Assembly (NCBI GenBank): GCA_024516035.1
Contig: CM044959.1
Coordinates: 36,111,876 to 36,175,875 of the forward strand
Direction: 5' to 3'
From: Bactericera cockerelli
Lineage: Eukaryota; Arthropoda; Insecta; Hemiptera; Triozidae
DNA: 64,000 nucleotides
The position numbers and the translations under genes are program-made. Positions 49,573 through 63,137 of this stretch are shown in pieces; position 1 is the stretch's first letter; the number at the start of each line of letters is the position of its first letter. Under the pieces are notes generated by a model that was not told the DNA's origin, ran no database searches, and saw only the letters and a list, made by a program, of their open reading frames with translations.

Positions 49573-50965
49573 TTTTATACCAACACAATTTATGTTTCTT
49601 ATAATTTTAAAATGCCTTTATAAGAGTTTAAATTTCTACAAATAATACAAAAAAAAATTGGGAAAACGGGGGCGACCCAAAAGTAAGGGGAATTTAAATT
49701 TTGGGGGGGGGAAAAGGGGGGGGGGGGGGATGGGGTTCTCCATATTTTTTTCCCAAGGGGCCACTCTCCAAGAAATTTGAAAAGGGTTCTTTTCCTCTGA
49801 GTGCATTCTTCGCCCTGGGAAATTTTTCTAGTAAACGATTTTTTTTCCCTTTTTTGGGGGGAAAACGAAAAGGGTTTCAAAAAACGAAAAAAAACATTGA
49901 ACAAACCCAAACACTCTTTCCTAAAACCCTTGCCGAACCACGACCCAATTTTAGGGAAGATTTCGGGGAAAGCCCGGGAGTTAAATTTCCCAGGGGAATT
50001 TTAACTAAAATTTTTTGATCATAAAAGGGGTTTGAAAGCGAAAATTGTTCCGGGCCCTTCCCCTCCACACTTTTGGGCCCGGGGGCGCCCGACTTCGGGC
50101 CCCCCTGGAGCGCAAAATCGTTAAAGACCCAGTTTTTTTTTCTAAAGGGTTATAAACTGGCGATGAATCATGGGCATGGCTAAAACCCCCAAAATTTTTT
50201 TTACACCCCTCTTTTGAACCCGCACTCACCCCTTTCACTTTGCCTTTTCCCACGTTTTCCCCGAAACGGAAAAAGTTTTTTTCTCAAAAAAATTTCACGG
50301 ATGAACAAAATCCCAACTCACGCAAATGAATTTTGCACATTTTTATTTTTGGAGGAAACCGTTTGGAATAGAATCTTTGGGAGAACCTAATCCCCCCTTC
50401 CCGCTTTCCCCCCCAGAAATTTCCCCGTTATTTTTTGGGGCCCCCCCCTCGTATTCCCCAAACAAAAAGGGTTAAAGGTTTAATAACCAAAAGGCCCTAA
50501 AAGGTTGTATTTTGGGGGCGAACAAATACCTAAATTTTTTAAAATTTTAAAAATTTGGGACTACAAAATTTTATGTAAAACTTTAATGTGGGAAAAAAAC
50601 CTTTTTAAATTAAAAAAAATAAATTTGAAGAAATCGTTGAAAAAATTTTTTGGAGATACAAAGGGTTTGGGGGTTAAAAAATACCAAATCCCTAAATCGA
50701 TAATGGAAATTCAATAATTTTTTAACACCGAGTTTTACGTTTTAAACCCCATTGACGAAGAAGTGGTTTTTAAACTGGGGCCCTATAATTGATGGGTTTT
50801 TTTTCCAAAATCCGGGAAAGCCCCCTTTTCAGCACTACTCAAAATTTTTTTTTTTCATTATCAAAACAGTCATTTCTGAAAAATTTTTAGAAACAGTATC
50901 GATAAAATAAACTGATAGTTATACTGCCCCTGTTAAATAGAGCAAAAAAAAGGGGTTCCTCTCAA

Positions 50966-51043
50966 CACCCCGGGCGCAAGGGGTTTAGGTTTTTCCGGGT
51001 TAACCAAAAGGGTTGGGTGGTTCAACCCCCCGGGGGGTTTTTT
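50966..51043 (+). pseudogene. Corrupted copy of the intronic tRNA-Asn
   Basis: Retains GGGCGCAAGGGGTTTAGG and GGTTAACCAAAAGG in the position expected from 18039-18112; cannot fold. Confidence 0.8.
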
Positions 51044-51289
51044 TTTATCTTATATTTTTTCACCCCAAATTTAAAAAAATTTTTTTTTTTAATAAAAATT
51101 TTTGGGGTTTCCTTTGAAATAAATAACTAATTTCCTTGGCTACTTTAAAAACAAATTATTTTTTCAAAACGAACATTTTTCCCTAGTTATTTATTTTTTG
51201 TATTTGCTCATAACCCGGGAAGTTAAAAATTCCTGCGGCCCCCCAAATTTTTCCCAAATTCCCAATTTCCCCCTTCCTTTTTTCCCAGG

Positions 51290-52200
51290 CAAATACGAAC
51301 TCAACTTTGGAAGAGCCCGGGACCCGCTACCCACCCCAATGCGCCGAGTTTGTAAAAAATACCCAAACCCCCCCAAAGGGCGAGTTTGCTAAAGGTTTTG
51401 GAAAAAAATCTCCCACGAAATCATCACCCGCCCAAATTTTCCCGGGGGTTGGGACACTTCCAACCGTGGTTCGCGCAGCTGAAAAAAACCGGGGGGGCCC
51501 AAAAAACGTCGCCCCCAAACCGCTCACCGCCCCTTTGAAATGGAAACCGATTCCATCCGATCGAAATTTCACCCGGAAAACCCTTGGGAACAAAAACCCC
51601 TTTGGGGAGGGAAACACCAAAAAATTTTGGTTTTCCAAAAACCCGGGGGGTCGGGTACCTGCGGGGGGGGGAACGGGGGGCCCCACAAAAATTTTTCGAC
51701 GGTTTAACGGGGCCGAATTTTTTTTGGAAAAACCCTTTCGGGGGAGCCGCCCGCGGGAAGGGGGAATTTTTTTTGGGCGGGGGGGTAAAAATTTTTTCCC
51801 TTGCGGCCCGCCCTTGGGGGGGCCCGGCCAGGGGTTTCAAGTTAAAACCCCCCGGCTCCCAAAAAACCCAGGGTTTTTGGGAAAATTTTTGGCGGGGAAA
51901 AAAATTCCAAACCCCAATTCTTTTTGGGGGGGAAAAACCCCAACCAAGAACTTTTTTGGGCCAACCCGGGGGGATGGAAGTTTTCTTCCCCTCTCCCCTG
52001 AAAAAGGACTTCCCTCTACCCCTTGGAAAGCCCCATTTTGGGGGGAAAGCCCACAAAAAGGGGCTTTTTCACGGAAAAATTTAAGGGGGGGGGTTTTTTT
52101 TCCTCAAACTGAGTTTTTTCCCCCCCTTGCCCTATTACCCCTTGGAAACCCCAATTGGGGGGGAAAACCCCCACAAGGGGGAAGTTTTCCCGGCGGGGGG
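51290..52200 (+). pseudogene. Corrupted copy of ZMYND10 exon 4 and its 79-bp array
   Basis: Keeps AATGGAAACCGATTCCATCC-type islands, then G/C-run versions of the MYND end and at least two traces of the array unit. A long ORF through it (51307-52344) is a by-product of removed stops. Confidence 0.8.
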
Positions 52201-54099
52201 CCGTTTTTGAAAGTTTTTTTTTTTCCTTTTAAAAGCCTTTTAAAAGTAAGCCTTCCTTTTTTCAAAAAAAAAAACCCTTGGGAAGGCTTGGGGAAAAACA
52301 AAAAAAAGGGAAAACTTTTTTTGGAAAAAACGTTTTTTTTTTAAAAGGTTTTTCTTTTTCCCAAAAGCTAAAAAAAAAAGTTTATGGGTTTTCCCTTTTT
52401 TACCCCCTTTTAAAAAAAAGAAAAGGTGGAACACCAAAAAACCCTTTCCTGCCAAGCTAAAAAAAGGGGTTTCTTTCCCTTTTTTAAAACGGGAAATTTT
52501 TTTAAAGAAGCTTTTTTAAAAACCTTTAAAAAAAAGAATTGGGGGAAAGCCAAAAAAAACCCAAAAAAAAACTTTTTTGAAAAAAAAGCCTTTTTTTTAA
52601 ACCCAAAAATTTCTTTCGAATATATTCCCCAAAACCCTTAAATTTTTTTTTGGGGAAACAAAAAACTCGAAAAAAAAAATAAAAAAGGGTTTTTTTTGGA
52701 TATTTCCCCCCTTAAACCTTTGGGGACAAAAAATTTCGCCCCCCGGTTTTTAAAAAATTTCTTAACCACCCAAAGGTAACCTTTCCCCGGAAAGGCGGGG
52801 GAACAAATTCAGTATAAAGGGTTTTTTTTAGTGAATTTTAAGTTTTAAAAAAGGGGTTGGGGGGGCACAAGTTGGGAACGGAAATTAAAGGTTTTTCTTT
52901 CCCCCTTAAAAGTAAGTAAAAATTTTAATCCTTCTTTGGGGAAACCAAATTTTTTGAAAAATTCCGAAAAAAAGGGATGCTTTTTTTAATTTTGCAATAA
53001 TTTTGGCATAATTTTGAAAACCACCCCGGGGCTGAATTTTATTTTTGTTCCAAAATTGGGTTTTTCTGGGGGTTTTTTGAGGGTTTATTTTATTTTTTTT
53101 TGAATTTTGTTGAGCAAAATTTAAAAAAGGGGGAACCAAAAACTTAAAAAATTAAAGGGAAGGCCCCAAAATTCAAAAAACAAAAAAAATTTAAATCCCG
53201 AAAATTAAAAAAGTTAAAGTTTCTTTTTTTTAAACTTTTTAAAATTTTGCCCCCTTTTTGAGTTTTGGGTTAATTAAAAAAAAAAAAAATTTAAAAAAAA
53301 TGGTTTAAAACCCAAAGGGAAAATTTTTTTGGGGCCCCCCAAATTGGAAAAAGTTAACAAAATTTAAAAAGGGAAATAAAAGGAAAACAATCAAATTTCT
53401 CATGTTTCCAGGACCATGGGGCCCTCCCATTTTTTTTGTCAATTAAATTCCCTTTCCAATGGGTTTTCGAACTAAAGGGGGTAAACCGGGGGTCCCCAAA
53501 GCCAAGGTTCCGTTGGGGGAAAGGGCGAAAAACCTTTAATTTTTTTAATTTTTAAAAGGAATAATTTTTAAAACCAAACCCTCGGGATTTAAAACCCCTT
53601 TTCAAAAAAAAAACAACCCCTTAAGGGTGAAAAAAAACAAAAGGTTCCGAGTTTTTCATTTTAGTCCCCAAAAACCAATTTTCCCCAAAAAAAGAAAACA
53701 AAAATTTTTAAAAAAAATTATTGCTTTTTTTTACCGGCCCAAAACCCCTATTTTAAGAAACAATGTGAAAAACTTAAAAGACATATTTTTTTTTTTTTTT
53801 TTTTAAAGGCCCGCCCCTTTTTCCCAACTCCAAAAAAATTTAATTTCTTATAAAAAAAAAAACCCCAATAAAAAAATTTTAAAAAAAGGGGCCCCCTTTC
53901 GCCTGGGGTTTTTACCAAAGGGTTTTAAAATAAAAAACTAAACCCTTAATAAAAAAAGTCTAGGAAAACCAAATTTAAATTTAAATTTTTTTTTATATTG
54001 GGGCAGGGAAATTTTTTTAAGGGGTTAAATTAAAAATTTTAAAAAAAAGTTTTTTTGGTTGTTTATTAAAAAATTTTACCAAAAAATTTCCCCCCGTTT

Positions 54100-54508
54100 T
54101 TAAAAACCCCAACCCCTTTGGTTTTTTTAAAAAGCCGAACGCCCCCTTCCCATTGGGCCAACCGGGGGGGATTAAAATTCATTTTTGAAGGGTTAAAATT
54201 TTTTTTTGCAATTTTGATTTTTGGAAAACCCCTTTTCCCCAAGGGGGAAAATTTTGGGTTTTAAATTCCGGCCCGGTTTTTTACGAAATATTTTGACAAA
54301 AAAGGTTAAGGGGTAAAAAAAAATTTACCTCAATTTGTAAGCTTTCCAAAAAAACAAATTTGAAAAATTTAATGTTTTGATGGGGTTTTTTCCCCAAAAA
54401 TTTTTCCGCCTTTTTTTAATTAAACAGGAAGCCCTTCCGTGGCCCCAATTTTTAAACCTTTGGTTTAACCAAAGGGTTGGGTGTTCAAAAAAAACCCCCT
54501 TGGGCCCG
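54100..54508. pseudogene. Corrupted copies of the two other tRNA-Asn genes
   Basis: About 54100-54172 (-; GGCCAACCGGGGG, AAGCCGAACGC) matches 20996-21069, and about 54430-54508 (+; CCTTCCGTGGCCCC) matches 21335-21407. Confidence 0.75.
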
Positions 54509-54999
54509 AATTTTTTGGGAAATTTTTTTTTAAAATAAAAAAATTTTTTATTTTTCCTAAAAATAAGTTTTCTTTTTTCCCAAAACCCTTCAGATTGAAA
54601 AGGGGGCCCTTTATGAAAAACCAAATTACAAATAAAATTTGTTTAAAATTTTTTAAGAATTAAAAACCCTTTAAAAAAGGGTTTCCAAAAAATTTTTGGA
54701 ATTTTTAAAAGGGTTTTTTTCAAAAAAAAAAAATAAATTTTTTCAATTCCCCCCCTTTCAACGGGGGTTTAAAAACCCCTTCATTAATTTTTTTAAATTC
54801 CCTTTTTTTGGCTAAAACCGGGGTTTTTTAAAATTTTTAAGGGGGGGGGAAGAAGAAAAAAGAAAAAAAAAAAAAAAAAATTGAAAATTCCCAAATAAAT
54901 TTAATTTTTTCATTGGGCCCCAAAGGGGGCCAAATCGGGTTTCCAAAATTCGGACCGAAAAAATTTGTAAAATAATCAAAAAAAAACCGGCCTTTTACA

Positions 55000-55222
55000 A
55001 GTTAAACGTTTTTCGAAAGCGGTTTATCCTTTTTCTGCTTCCCCCAAAATTTCGGGGGAAAAAAAAGCCGATTCCCTTTTAAAAATGAAATTTCAAAAAA
55101 ATTTTTTTGGTTACGGGTTTTTTTGGCGTCCACCCTCTCTGCCCTTTTTTTTCCAATTTTTCAAAGGTCATAAAAGGCGGGGGTTTTCGGCTGGAAAAAA
55201 AGGCCCGCCCCGGTTTTACCTG
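55000..55222 (-). pseudogene. Corrupted copy of the spectrin-gene exon at 21823
   Basis: TTGGCGTCCACCCTCTCTGCC and flanking traces match the + strand of 21823-22005. Confidence 0.65.
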
Positions 55223-58200
55223 GGAAAAAACCAAAAATTAAAAATCTTGAAAATTTTTATTTAAAAGTAAATTTAAAGAGAAATTTTTGGTGGTGGGAAA
55301 AAGAAAGCTGGGTAAACGGAGGTGAGGATTTTAAAAACCTTAAAGGTTTCCAATTTTAAATTTTTTTTTCGTTCCCCCACGATTGGGCCCGGTTCTTTCA
55401 AACCAGGGAAGTTGGTTTTTTTTAAAAATTAAAGTAAAAAACTCGCTACCCCCGGCCCCCCTGTTAAAAGGTTGCCGTTCCGGTTTATACCCTACGGACA
55501 CATTTTCCCCTTTTAAAAGTTTAGGAAAAAAATTAAAAGTTAAATTTTTAAAATAATAAACAACACAACAGAAAAAACATTTTACAAGGAAAAGATTTCC
55601 CTTCCAATTTTTCAGAGGGGGGGAGATTTTCCCCCTAATCCCAAACACTTTAAACCTCTCTTAAAGAAATTTTTGAAATACCTGGATGGGGAAGCCTGAC
55701 CCGGAATTCCCCGGGACCACTCAACAAAGTTCCTATTCTGTTGATTATTTTTTTTTTGTTTCCCTTCCCCCCAGGGGAACCAAAGATTTTTCCCACTGAA
55801 AATGAAAGCAAAGTGAATTTTCTGTTTATAAAACTTTAAATCAGAAAAAACCATGTCTCCAAAGAAATAAAAACAAAACCCCCCTTAGCCAACCCCTAAA
55901 AAAGAAAAACCCCAGTTTTGCATTTCCCCAAAGGGGTTTTAATATTTTTAAAAAAAACCCAAGTTTTTAAAGGGAAGGGTTTTTCACACTTAAAAATATG
56001 AAATGGGGGTTTTAATAAACTAATTTAAAAACAAAATTTGGGCCGGATAACTCAATGTAAAGAACAAAACCAAAAACCCCCCAAAAAATTCCAACCCCCC
56101 AAATTTGGGGCTCCAAATAACCTTTTTTAAAAACTTAAAAGCTTTAAAAAAAATTTTTCCCCAACCATCGGGAACAAAAACCCAAAATCTACAGAAACAA
56201 TTTCTTTTTAACAAAACAAAATACTACCTAAAGCTGGGACCTAATCCTTGGCATCGATTAGGGTAACCCCAACGCCCAAAAAAAAATGGACCCCAATTAT
56301 TTTCCCAAAACATATTTAAATTTTGCAATAAAAAACCCAAGATCGGGGAAATGTTTTTTTCCCTTTTAAAATTCAACATTTTCCGGTTTTACCTACGAAT
56401 AAGGTTATTATTTTCCTTTTTTTGCTCCCCGCGAAATCTTCCAAAAAATAAAATGGGCCTCTAATGACAAAAACTCACTTTTCTTTTTTTTTTTTAAAAA
56501 AACCCTTTTCTTTTTCTCTCTCTCTCTCTTTTTTTGGGTTTAAAGGGTTAAAAACCACCCCAAAAATTAAAAAGTTTAGATATCCTAACCCCCCAAACCC
56601 ACATCAAACCCTTTTAGCCCAATTTTTAACATTTTAAAATTTCGAAAAAGAAAAAAAGGTTTAAAGATGACCTTTTAAAAAGGGGAACCAGGGGAATTGA
56701 ACAAAAAAAATTTACGAAGCCTTATTGCCCTTGAATCCAACAAAGTTTTTCCCTTTTTTTCCCTTTGGGGCAAAGGCCTGGGGATTCGCAGTAAAATTTT
56801 TTCCCGATCAAAGTACACCCCACAAGGTAAAAAAGTCATCTGCACAATGCATATAGTGAAGGAAAAATTTCTTTTTAAAAATCGAATCTACAGAAATTCA
56901 TTCAAAACCTTCCATATTAAAACCCACGTATCCTTTTGGTTTTTTAAACGAGAACCCCTATCCTTACCTTCTCATTTGTATTTTTTTTAAAACATATTAT
57001 TTAGATTTTTATAAAATTTATTTTTCTTTTTTTATTTACACCTCCCGGGAAAACGGGGTTGAAAACAGGGGCATTTTTTTTCTCAATATGCGGTTAAAGT
57101 AAAAAAACAGAAAACATGAATCGTGCTTTTCAAAATTTAACCTACTTTCCCCCCTTTAAAAAAAACCCCTTTCCCCCGGGCCCCGTCAAATTTTTTCCGG
57201 CCCCCCCCAAAAAAACAAAAAAAAAATTTGGGGCCCCGATTTTTTGTATTCATCTTACTTTTATTTAGTTTTTCTTTATAAATTGATTAAAAAAAATTTG
57301 GGGAAATTTTTAGGGGGGGGGGGGACAATCCGGGGGGAGGGGACAATACACTCCTGTGTCTTTACCCCAAATAAAACTACTTGATCCCCAAAGAACAAAA
57401 AACTTTAAAAATTAATTTAAAACCCCAGGCTAAAACCCCAAAGGGAAGATCAAAAAGGGACCCCAAAAACAAAAAAAAAATAAAATTTTGGAAAAAAAAA
57501 AATTCCCTGCAATAAAGGGAAAAAATTTCCCCCCTTTTTCTAATTTAAAAAGCGCTGAAAAAAAAAAGGGAAAAACCTTTTTCCCTTTTTAAATTTTCCC
57601 GGGAACGGGGTTTTTTCCCGTCTTTTTTTCCCATTTTGGTTTTAAAAAAGAATTTTTTTTTAAAATTTTTTGCCAAAAGGGCCATTTTTTTTTTTTTCAA
57701 ATGCTAAATTTCCCCTTTAAAAAATTTTTAAAAACCCCAAGGTTTTTAAATTTTTTTCCCTTTTGTTTCGGGGTTTTCCCCAACCCCGGGGTTTTCCCCC
57801 AAAATTTTTCCCCTTTGGAAAAAACCCGGGTTTAAAGAAAAAGGTTTTTGGGAATTTCCCTTTTGGGGGTTGGGGCCTTTAAAAAATTTTTTTTAAATTC
57901 CAAAATTCCTTTTAAAAACCCTTTCAAAAAAATTAAAAAAAATTTGTATTTTTTTTTAATTTTTTAATTATTTTTTTTAAATAACAAAAAATTAAAATTT
58001 TTCCCAAAATTTAAAGGGGGCTCGGGGTTTTAAGTTACAAAAAATTTTTTAAAGGGGAAATTTTTTCTTTTTGCTACATTTTTTTTGAAAATTTTTCCAT
58101 TTTTTTGGGGGGGCTTCTTTCCTTTTTTTTAAAAACCCAAAATTTTTTTTGGAAAAAAATCCACTAAAAACCCCAAGGGGGTTTTTCCCCCACCCCTTTT

Positions 58201-61157
58201 TCTATGAAAAAATATTTTTTTAAAAACTTTGTTTTCGGGGGGGGATTCCGAACTCCTGCCCCCTTTTTTTCTTGCACGAATTTTATACAGACGGGGGGTT
58301 TTTAAAAAAAAATTACAGCCCCCCTGTTTTTCTATAGTTTTACATAAAAAAATTTGGGGAAAACCCGTTAAAAAATACTTTTCCCCCCCTTTTTTTAAAT
58401 ATTTCAAAAAAAAACCCCCCCTTTTCCCCTCCCCCCCCCCGGCCCCGGGCCGGGGGAAAGCCCCCATAACAAAGGGGTTTGAATTTGTTTTCCCCCCACT
58501 AACCGATAACCCCGCGGGAAAATTTTTCCCCCGGGAAACCCCGAAATTTAAACCCCCCTATTTTACAAAAAAGGGGGTTGAAAAACCCCCTTTTGCACTC
58601 TTTTTGGCCCCAACCAATTTTTTCCCCAAATTTTTTGTAATTTTTTAAAAAATTTTAATAACTACTTAACCCCAGCTCGAGAAAATAAAATTAAAAAACC
58701 CAAAAAAAGGCGGTTTTAAAATTGGGGAAAAACGGGAAAATTTTTTAAAAGTAAAAACTAAAAAAAAAAGGTCCCCCTTTAAAATGTAATTTTTTTGTAG
58801 AAAATTTTCACAGGGGGGGGGGGAAAAAAGGGGCCCCCAAACAAATCTTTTTAAATTGGGGCCCCCCGGAAAACCCCAAAAATTTTTTTTTAAATTTGGG
58901 TCAAAAAAGCGCACGTGAAATTTTTTCTTTTTTTTAAAGGGTTTTTAAACCCCTTTGGGAAAATGCAATTTAGTGTGGTTTTTTGGGGGGTTGGGGTTTT
59001 TTCCCGTTTTCTTTTAAAAATTTTTCCCACGAAACTGGTCTTCCCCCCTTTTTTCCCCCCTCAGCCAGAAAAAAGTAATAATTCATACTGTAAAAAAATT
59101 TTCATATTTTTTTTAAAAATTTTTTTTAATTTCATATTTTTAAAGAAATAAATTCAAACTAACTTTTTTCCCTTTTGTACATATGTCTAGCCCCCCCCAA
59201 AAAGGGGGAAAAATTTTTAATTTTTCTATTCTTTTTGAAAAAAGGGGGTGTTTTTCCGGCCAACGTCATTACCGAGGGATAAACCGGCAGATTTTAACCA
59301 AATTTTGGGGGTTTTTTCCCAAATCCCAAAAAAAAATGCAATTTTTATAAAAAAAAAATTTTTTGGAAAAGGGTGAAAACAAAATTATAACTTTTTTAGG
59401 GGGGGGTTAAAAAAAAATCAAACGGGGGGGCCGTCATGTACAGACCCTTTTTTTTTTGCAATTAACCCTCTTTTTTTTTTTTTTCCAATAAAATCCAAAA
59501 AAATATGACAAAATATTACCTAAATACAAACCCAATTTTTAAAAAAACCCGGGGGAAACACGGACAAACTCCATAAAAAAACCCCACAAAAAAAACAGAA
59601 CTAAAAAACCTTTTTGAAAAAAAAAACCCCAAAAAAACCGGGGGGAAGGGGGTCAAAAAATCCACACACACCAAACACACAGAGCAAAAAATAAACACTC
59701 TTTTTTAAAAATTAAAAATCCTATTTTTTTAAAAATTTTTAAAAACCATAATCGCCCCCGACAAATTTCGTTTCCCCCCCCTTTTCGTACGTTTTTTTAA
59801 AAAAATAAATTTAATTTTTAAAAAAATTTTGGGGGTCGGCAAGATTTCCCGTGGGAAAGAGAGGGAAAAAAAAAAAAGGGGGAAAGGCAGACGCTTCGGG
59901 GGTTTTTTAAAAAAATTTCCCCCTTCGGGGTACGAGAAACAGGGAAACCCCGGGGGGGGACCAGGCGGAGAGGGGGGGCCCCCTTTATACTGAGGAAAAT
60001 TAACCTAAAAACCCCAACCCCAAAAATTTGTATGAATTCCCCCTTTAAAAACTCTTGACTTTTTATAACCACAACCCCAAAAAAAATAAAAATTTTTTTC
60101 CCAAAAAACCAAGATTTTCTTTACCCAGTTTTTATTTTTTTAATACCCTTATTAATATTTTTAAAAAAAAAAAAAAAAATGGTTTTAAAAAAACAAGAAG
60201 TCAAAAAAAAAATCTTTTTTTAAAAAACCCACGACTTTCCCTTTTTTACACCACGGGACCAAAAAAAAACCCCCCAAATAAAAAAACCCCAAAAACAAAT
60301 TCGGGAATTTAAACCCCCGGATTTGGGGGTTCCAACCCCAAACCCCCCCAAGTTTAAAAAAATAAAAAATTGTCCCCGGGACCCCCCCCCAAAAAAACCC
60401 GGGAAATTGGGGGGGGTTCCAAAAAATTCAAGATTTTTAAAAATTGACAACATAGACCCCCCTTTTTTTTTATTTTTTCATAAAAAAAAAACCAAATGCC
60501 ATACGAGTCTATTAACCCTTTTTTACTGAGCACTACTTTTTCCTGAGGTTTTAAAGGCGAGGTTTTTTTTTTCCCAAACCCCAAGGGGGAAAAAAATTTG
60601 GCAAATTTCCAAAAACCCCCCTCTTTTTAATCCCCAAAAAAGGGGGTTTTTAATAAATTTTTTTTTAAAAAATTTTTTTTTAATGAAAATCGATTTTCTT
60701 TTTCCCCAAAAACCTTTTTTAAAAAAGAAAAAATTTTTAGCTAACCCCAAAAATTTTTAACAATGGCGCTAACCCCAAAAATTTTTTTAAACAAGTCGTA
60801 AAAACATTTTTTTAATGCCGGGGGCCACAAAAGGGGGAAAAATGTTAGCTAACAAAAATTTTTCTTATGGGACCCGCATTATACGTTGGAAAAACCCCCT
60901 TTGAAAAAACCAGATTATCCCCCCTTTTTAATTTTTCCCCCCCCCCTAAAAAAATCATTTATTTTTTTAATATTGTCCCATTTCTTTTTGTTTTCCCCCC
61001 CTACCCCTTTTTTTGTTGATATTTAAAAGGGCCCCGGGGAAATTAAAAGGTTTTGGGGGGTCAAGTGGGGTTTTTTAAAGGGGAAAAACCCCCCCCTTGT
61101 AATTTAAAAAGAAAGAATTACTACTGATACAAAAAAAAGAAACAAACCAAATCACAA

Positions 61158-62310
61158 GCAGACTCACCTCTCCCCAAAGAGCTTGAAGAAGCGCTGGCAC
61201 AAATTTTAACAACTCTTCATCTTCGTCAACTTTTTGACCTTTTTTTCAAAGGGGATTTTCCCCCCCGCTGCCGCTTCTCCCAAAAAAACCACAAAAAAAA
61301 ATCTATCTCTGGGAACCTTCCCCTCTGGTTTTTTTACAGTTTTGGTTTTTAACTTGAGTCTTGCCGGGTCGTAACCCCAAAAACGCCAAAAAGGGTAAAA
61401 AAAAAAAAAAATTTTTTTTTTTTTTTTTGTTCATTCACCAAATTTTCCCGGCCCAAACCCCGGGGCCCCGGGGGGTCGGGCCAATGGTTTTTGGGGAAAA
61501 ACGGATGATGGGGTTTTTAAAAAACCTCTTTTTTTCCCCCTAAAAAAAAACAGGTTTTAAAAAAATACATTTTTAATCTTTTTTGGAAAAAAATTGGGGG
61601 AAAAAGATTTTCCAATGTCCAAGGGATAAGAAAAAAATATAATTTTTTTCAATTTTTAAATCAAAATTTTTTTTAGCAACAAAATTTTTTTTAAAAACCC
61701 CAAAAACCAAAACCCCAAAAAAAAACATAAAAAAAAAAAACGGGACGCCCCCCAAAACACGCCCCCGGGGGTCGACCGTCGATCGCGATCGACTGGGGTT
61801 GGGGCCCCCCCTCTATTGGGGGGTTTTGGGGGGTTGGGGGGTTTTAAAAATTTTTTTAACCTTTGGGAAGGCTAGGAACCATGGGAAAAAGGGCTCTTCC
61901 TCTCTTACAGGGGGAACCCGGGTTTTGGGGGGGTTAGGCCTTCCATTTTCACATTTTAACCCGGGTTCCGACAGGCGGCAGTATCCTTTTGTAAACTGCC
62001 GTCCCGGGGGTTTTTTCTATTAAAAAAAGGGGTTTTTTCCCCCCTTTCCCTTTCCCCAGGCCTAGCCCATTCTTTTGTCCCCAAAAAAAAAGGGGGTAAT
62101 TCACCAAGTTCCCAAGTTTTGGGGAGAATTACATCCAACAAACACGGAAAAATCACAAATGTAATAAACAATTTTTAAAAATACCTCTTAAACCTGCCCC
62201 CTACTGCACAGGAATCAAAAACGCCCCCCTAAAACCCCCTCCCCCCCCTTCTTTTTGCCCCCGGGGGGCGAAATTTTTGGGGCCCCTGTATCAACCAATA
62301 AAACCTAAAA
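61158..62310 (-). pseudogene. Corrupted copies of spectrin-gene exons 28879-29957
   Basis: GAGCTTGAAGAAGCGCTGGC at about 61180 matches the exon at 28879; degraded traces of the 29835-29957 exon are at about 62186-62310. Confidence 0.8.
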
Positions 62311-63137
62311 GAAAAAAAAAATATTAATTTTTGGGCAAAACTATTTTTAAATCAGAAAGTACAAAAAATTTTTTAAAAAAATTTTTTTTGGGGGGGGAAA
62401 TGGGGGGTTTTAAAAAATTTTTCCCAAAAGGAACCCGGGGGGGGGGGGGGGGGGGAAAAAAAAATTTTAAAAATCATTTAATTTTTTTTCCCCCACTAGG
62501 GGGAAAAAAAAAAACCCTTTTTTTTAAAAACACAACAAAAAATTTGGGGGTTTGGGGGCCCCTTTTTTATAAAGGGGGTTTTTAGGCAAATGTAAAGCAA
62601 TAGATGAAAAAACAAAGCTTGGGAAAAAGTATAAAAATTTTTTTTTTTCCCAAAAAAACTACTATTTTTCAAAAAAAAATAACCAAGAGGGGGTTTAAAT
62701 TCCAAAATTTGGGGGAAAGGGGGGAAAACAAAAACAAGATAAACAACTACGTAATTTTTAAGGGGGGGCCCCAAAAAATTGGGAAAAAATAAAAAATTTT
62801 TTTTTTTTTTAAAAAAAACCCCCCACAATTTTTTCCCCTTTCTAATTTTTAAAATTTTTCAAGTAATTAAAACTTCAAAAAAAAAAACGGTTAATCTTAA
62901 AATTTCTTAAAAAAAAACATATTAAAAAAATCCCTTGGGCCCCCAAAGTAACTAAAAAGGGTAGGGAAAATTTTAAAAACGGGGGAAATATAAAATTTCC
63001 AAAAAAAAATTGTTTTGTAAAAAAGTCTGATTTTTTTGGGAATCCCAAATTTAACACAATATTTTAAAAAAAAAAAAGTGACTTCCAAAAAAAATAAGGA
63101 CATTCCAGTTTTAAAAAAAAAAAAAGAGACCTACTTA

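Noticed and set aside
51307..52344. 345-codon ORF and many other ORFs after the N gap
   Set aside because: They arise from homopolymer corruption that removed stop codons; the same locus in clean form is ZMYND10 exon 4.
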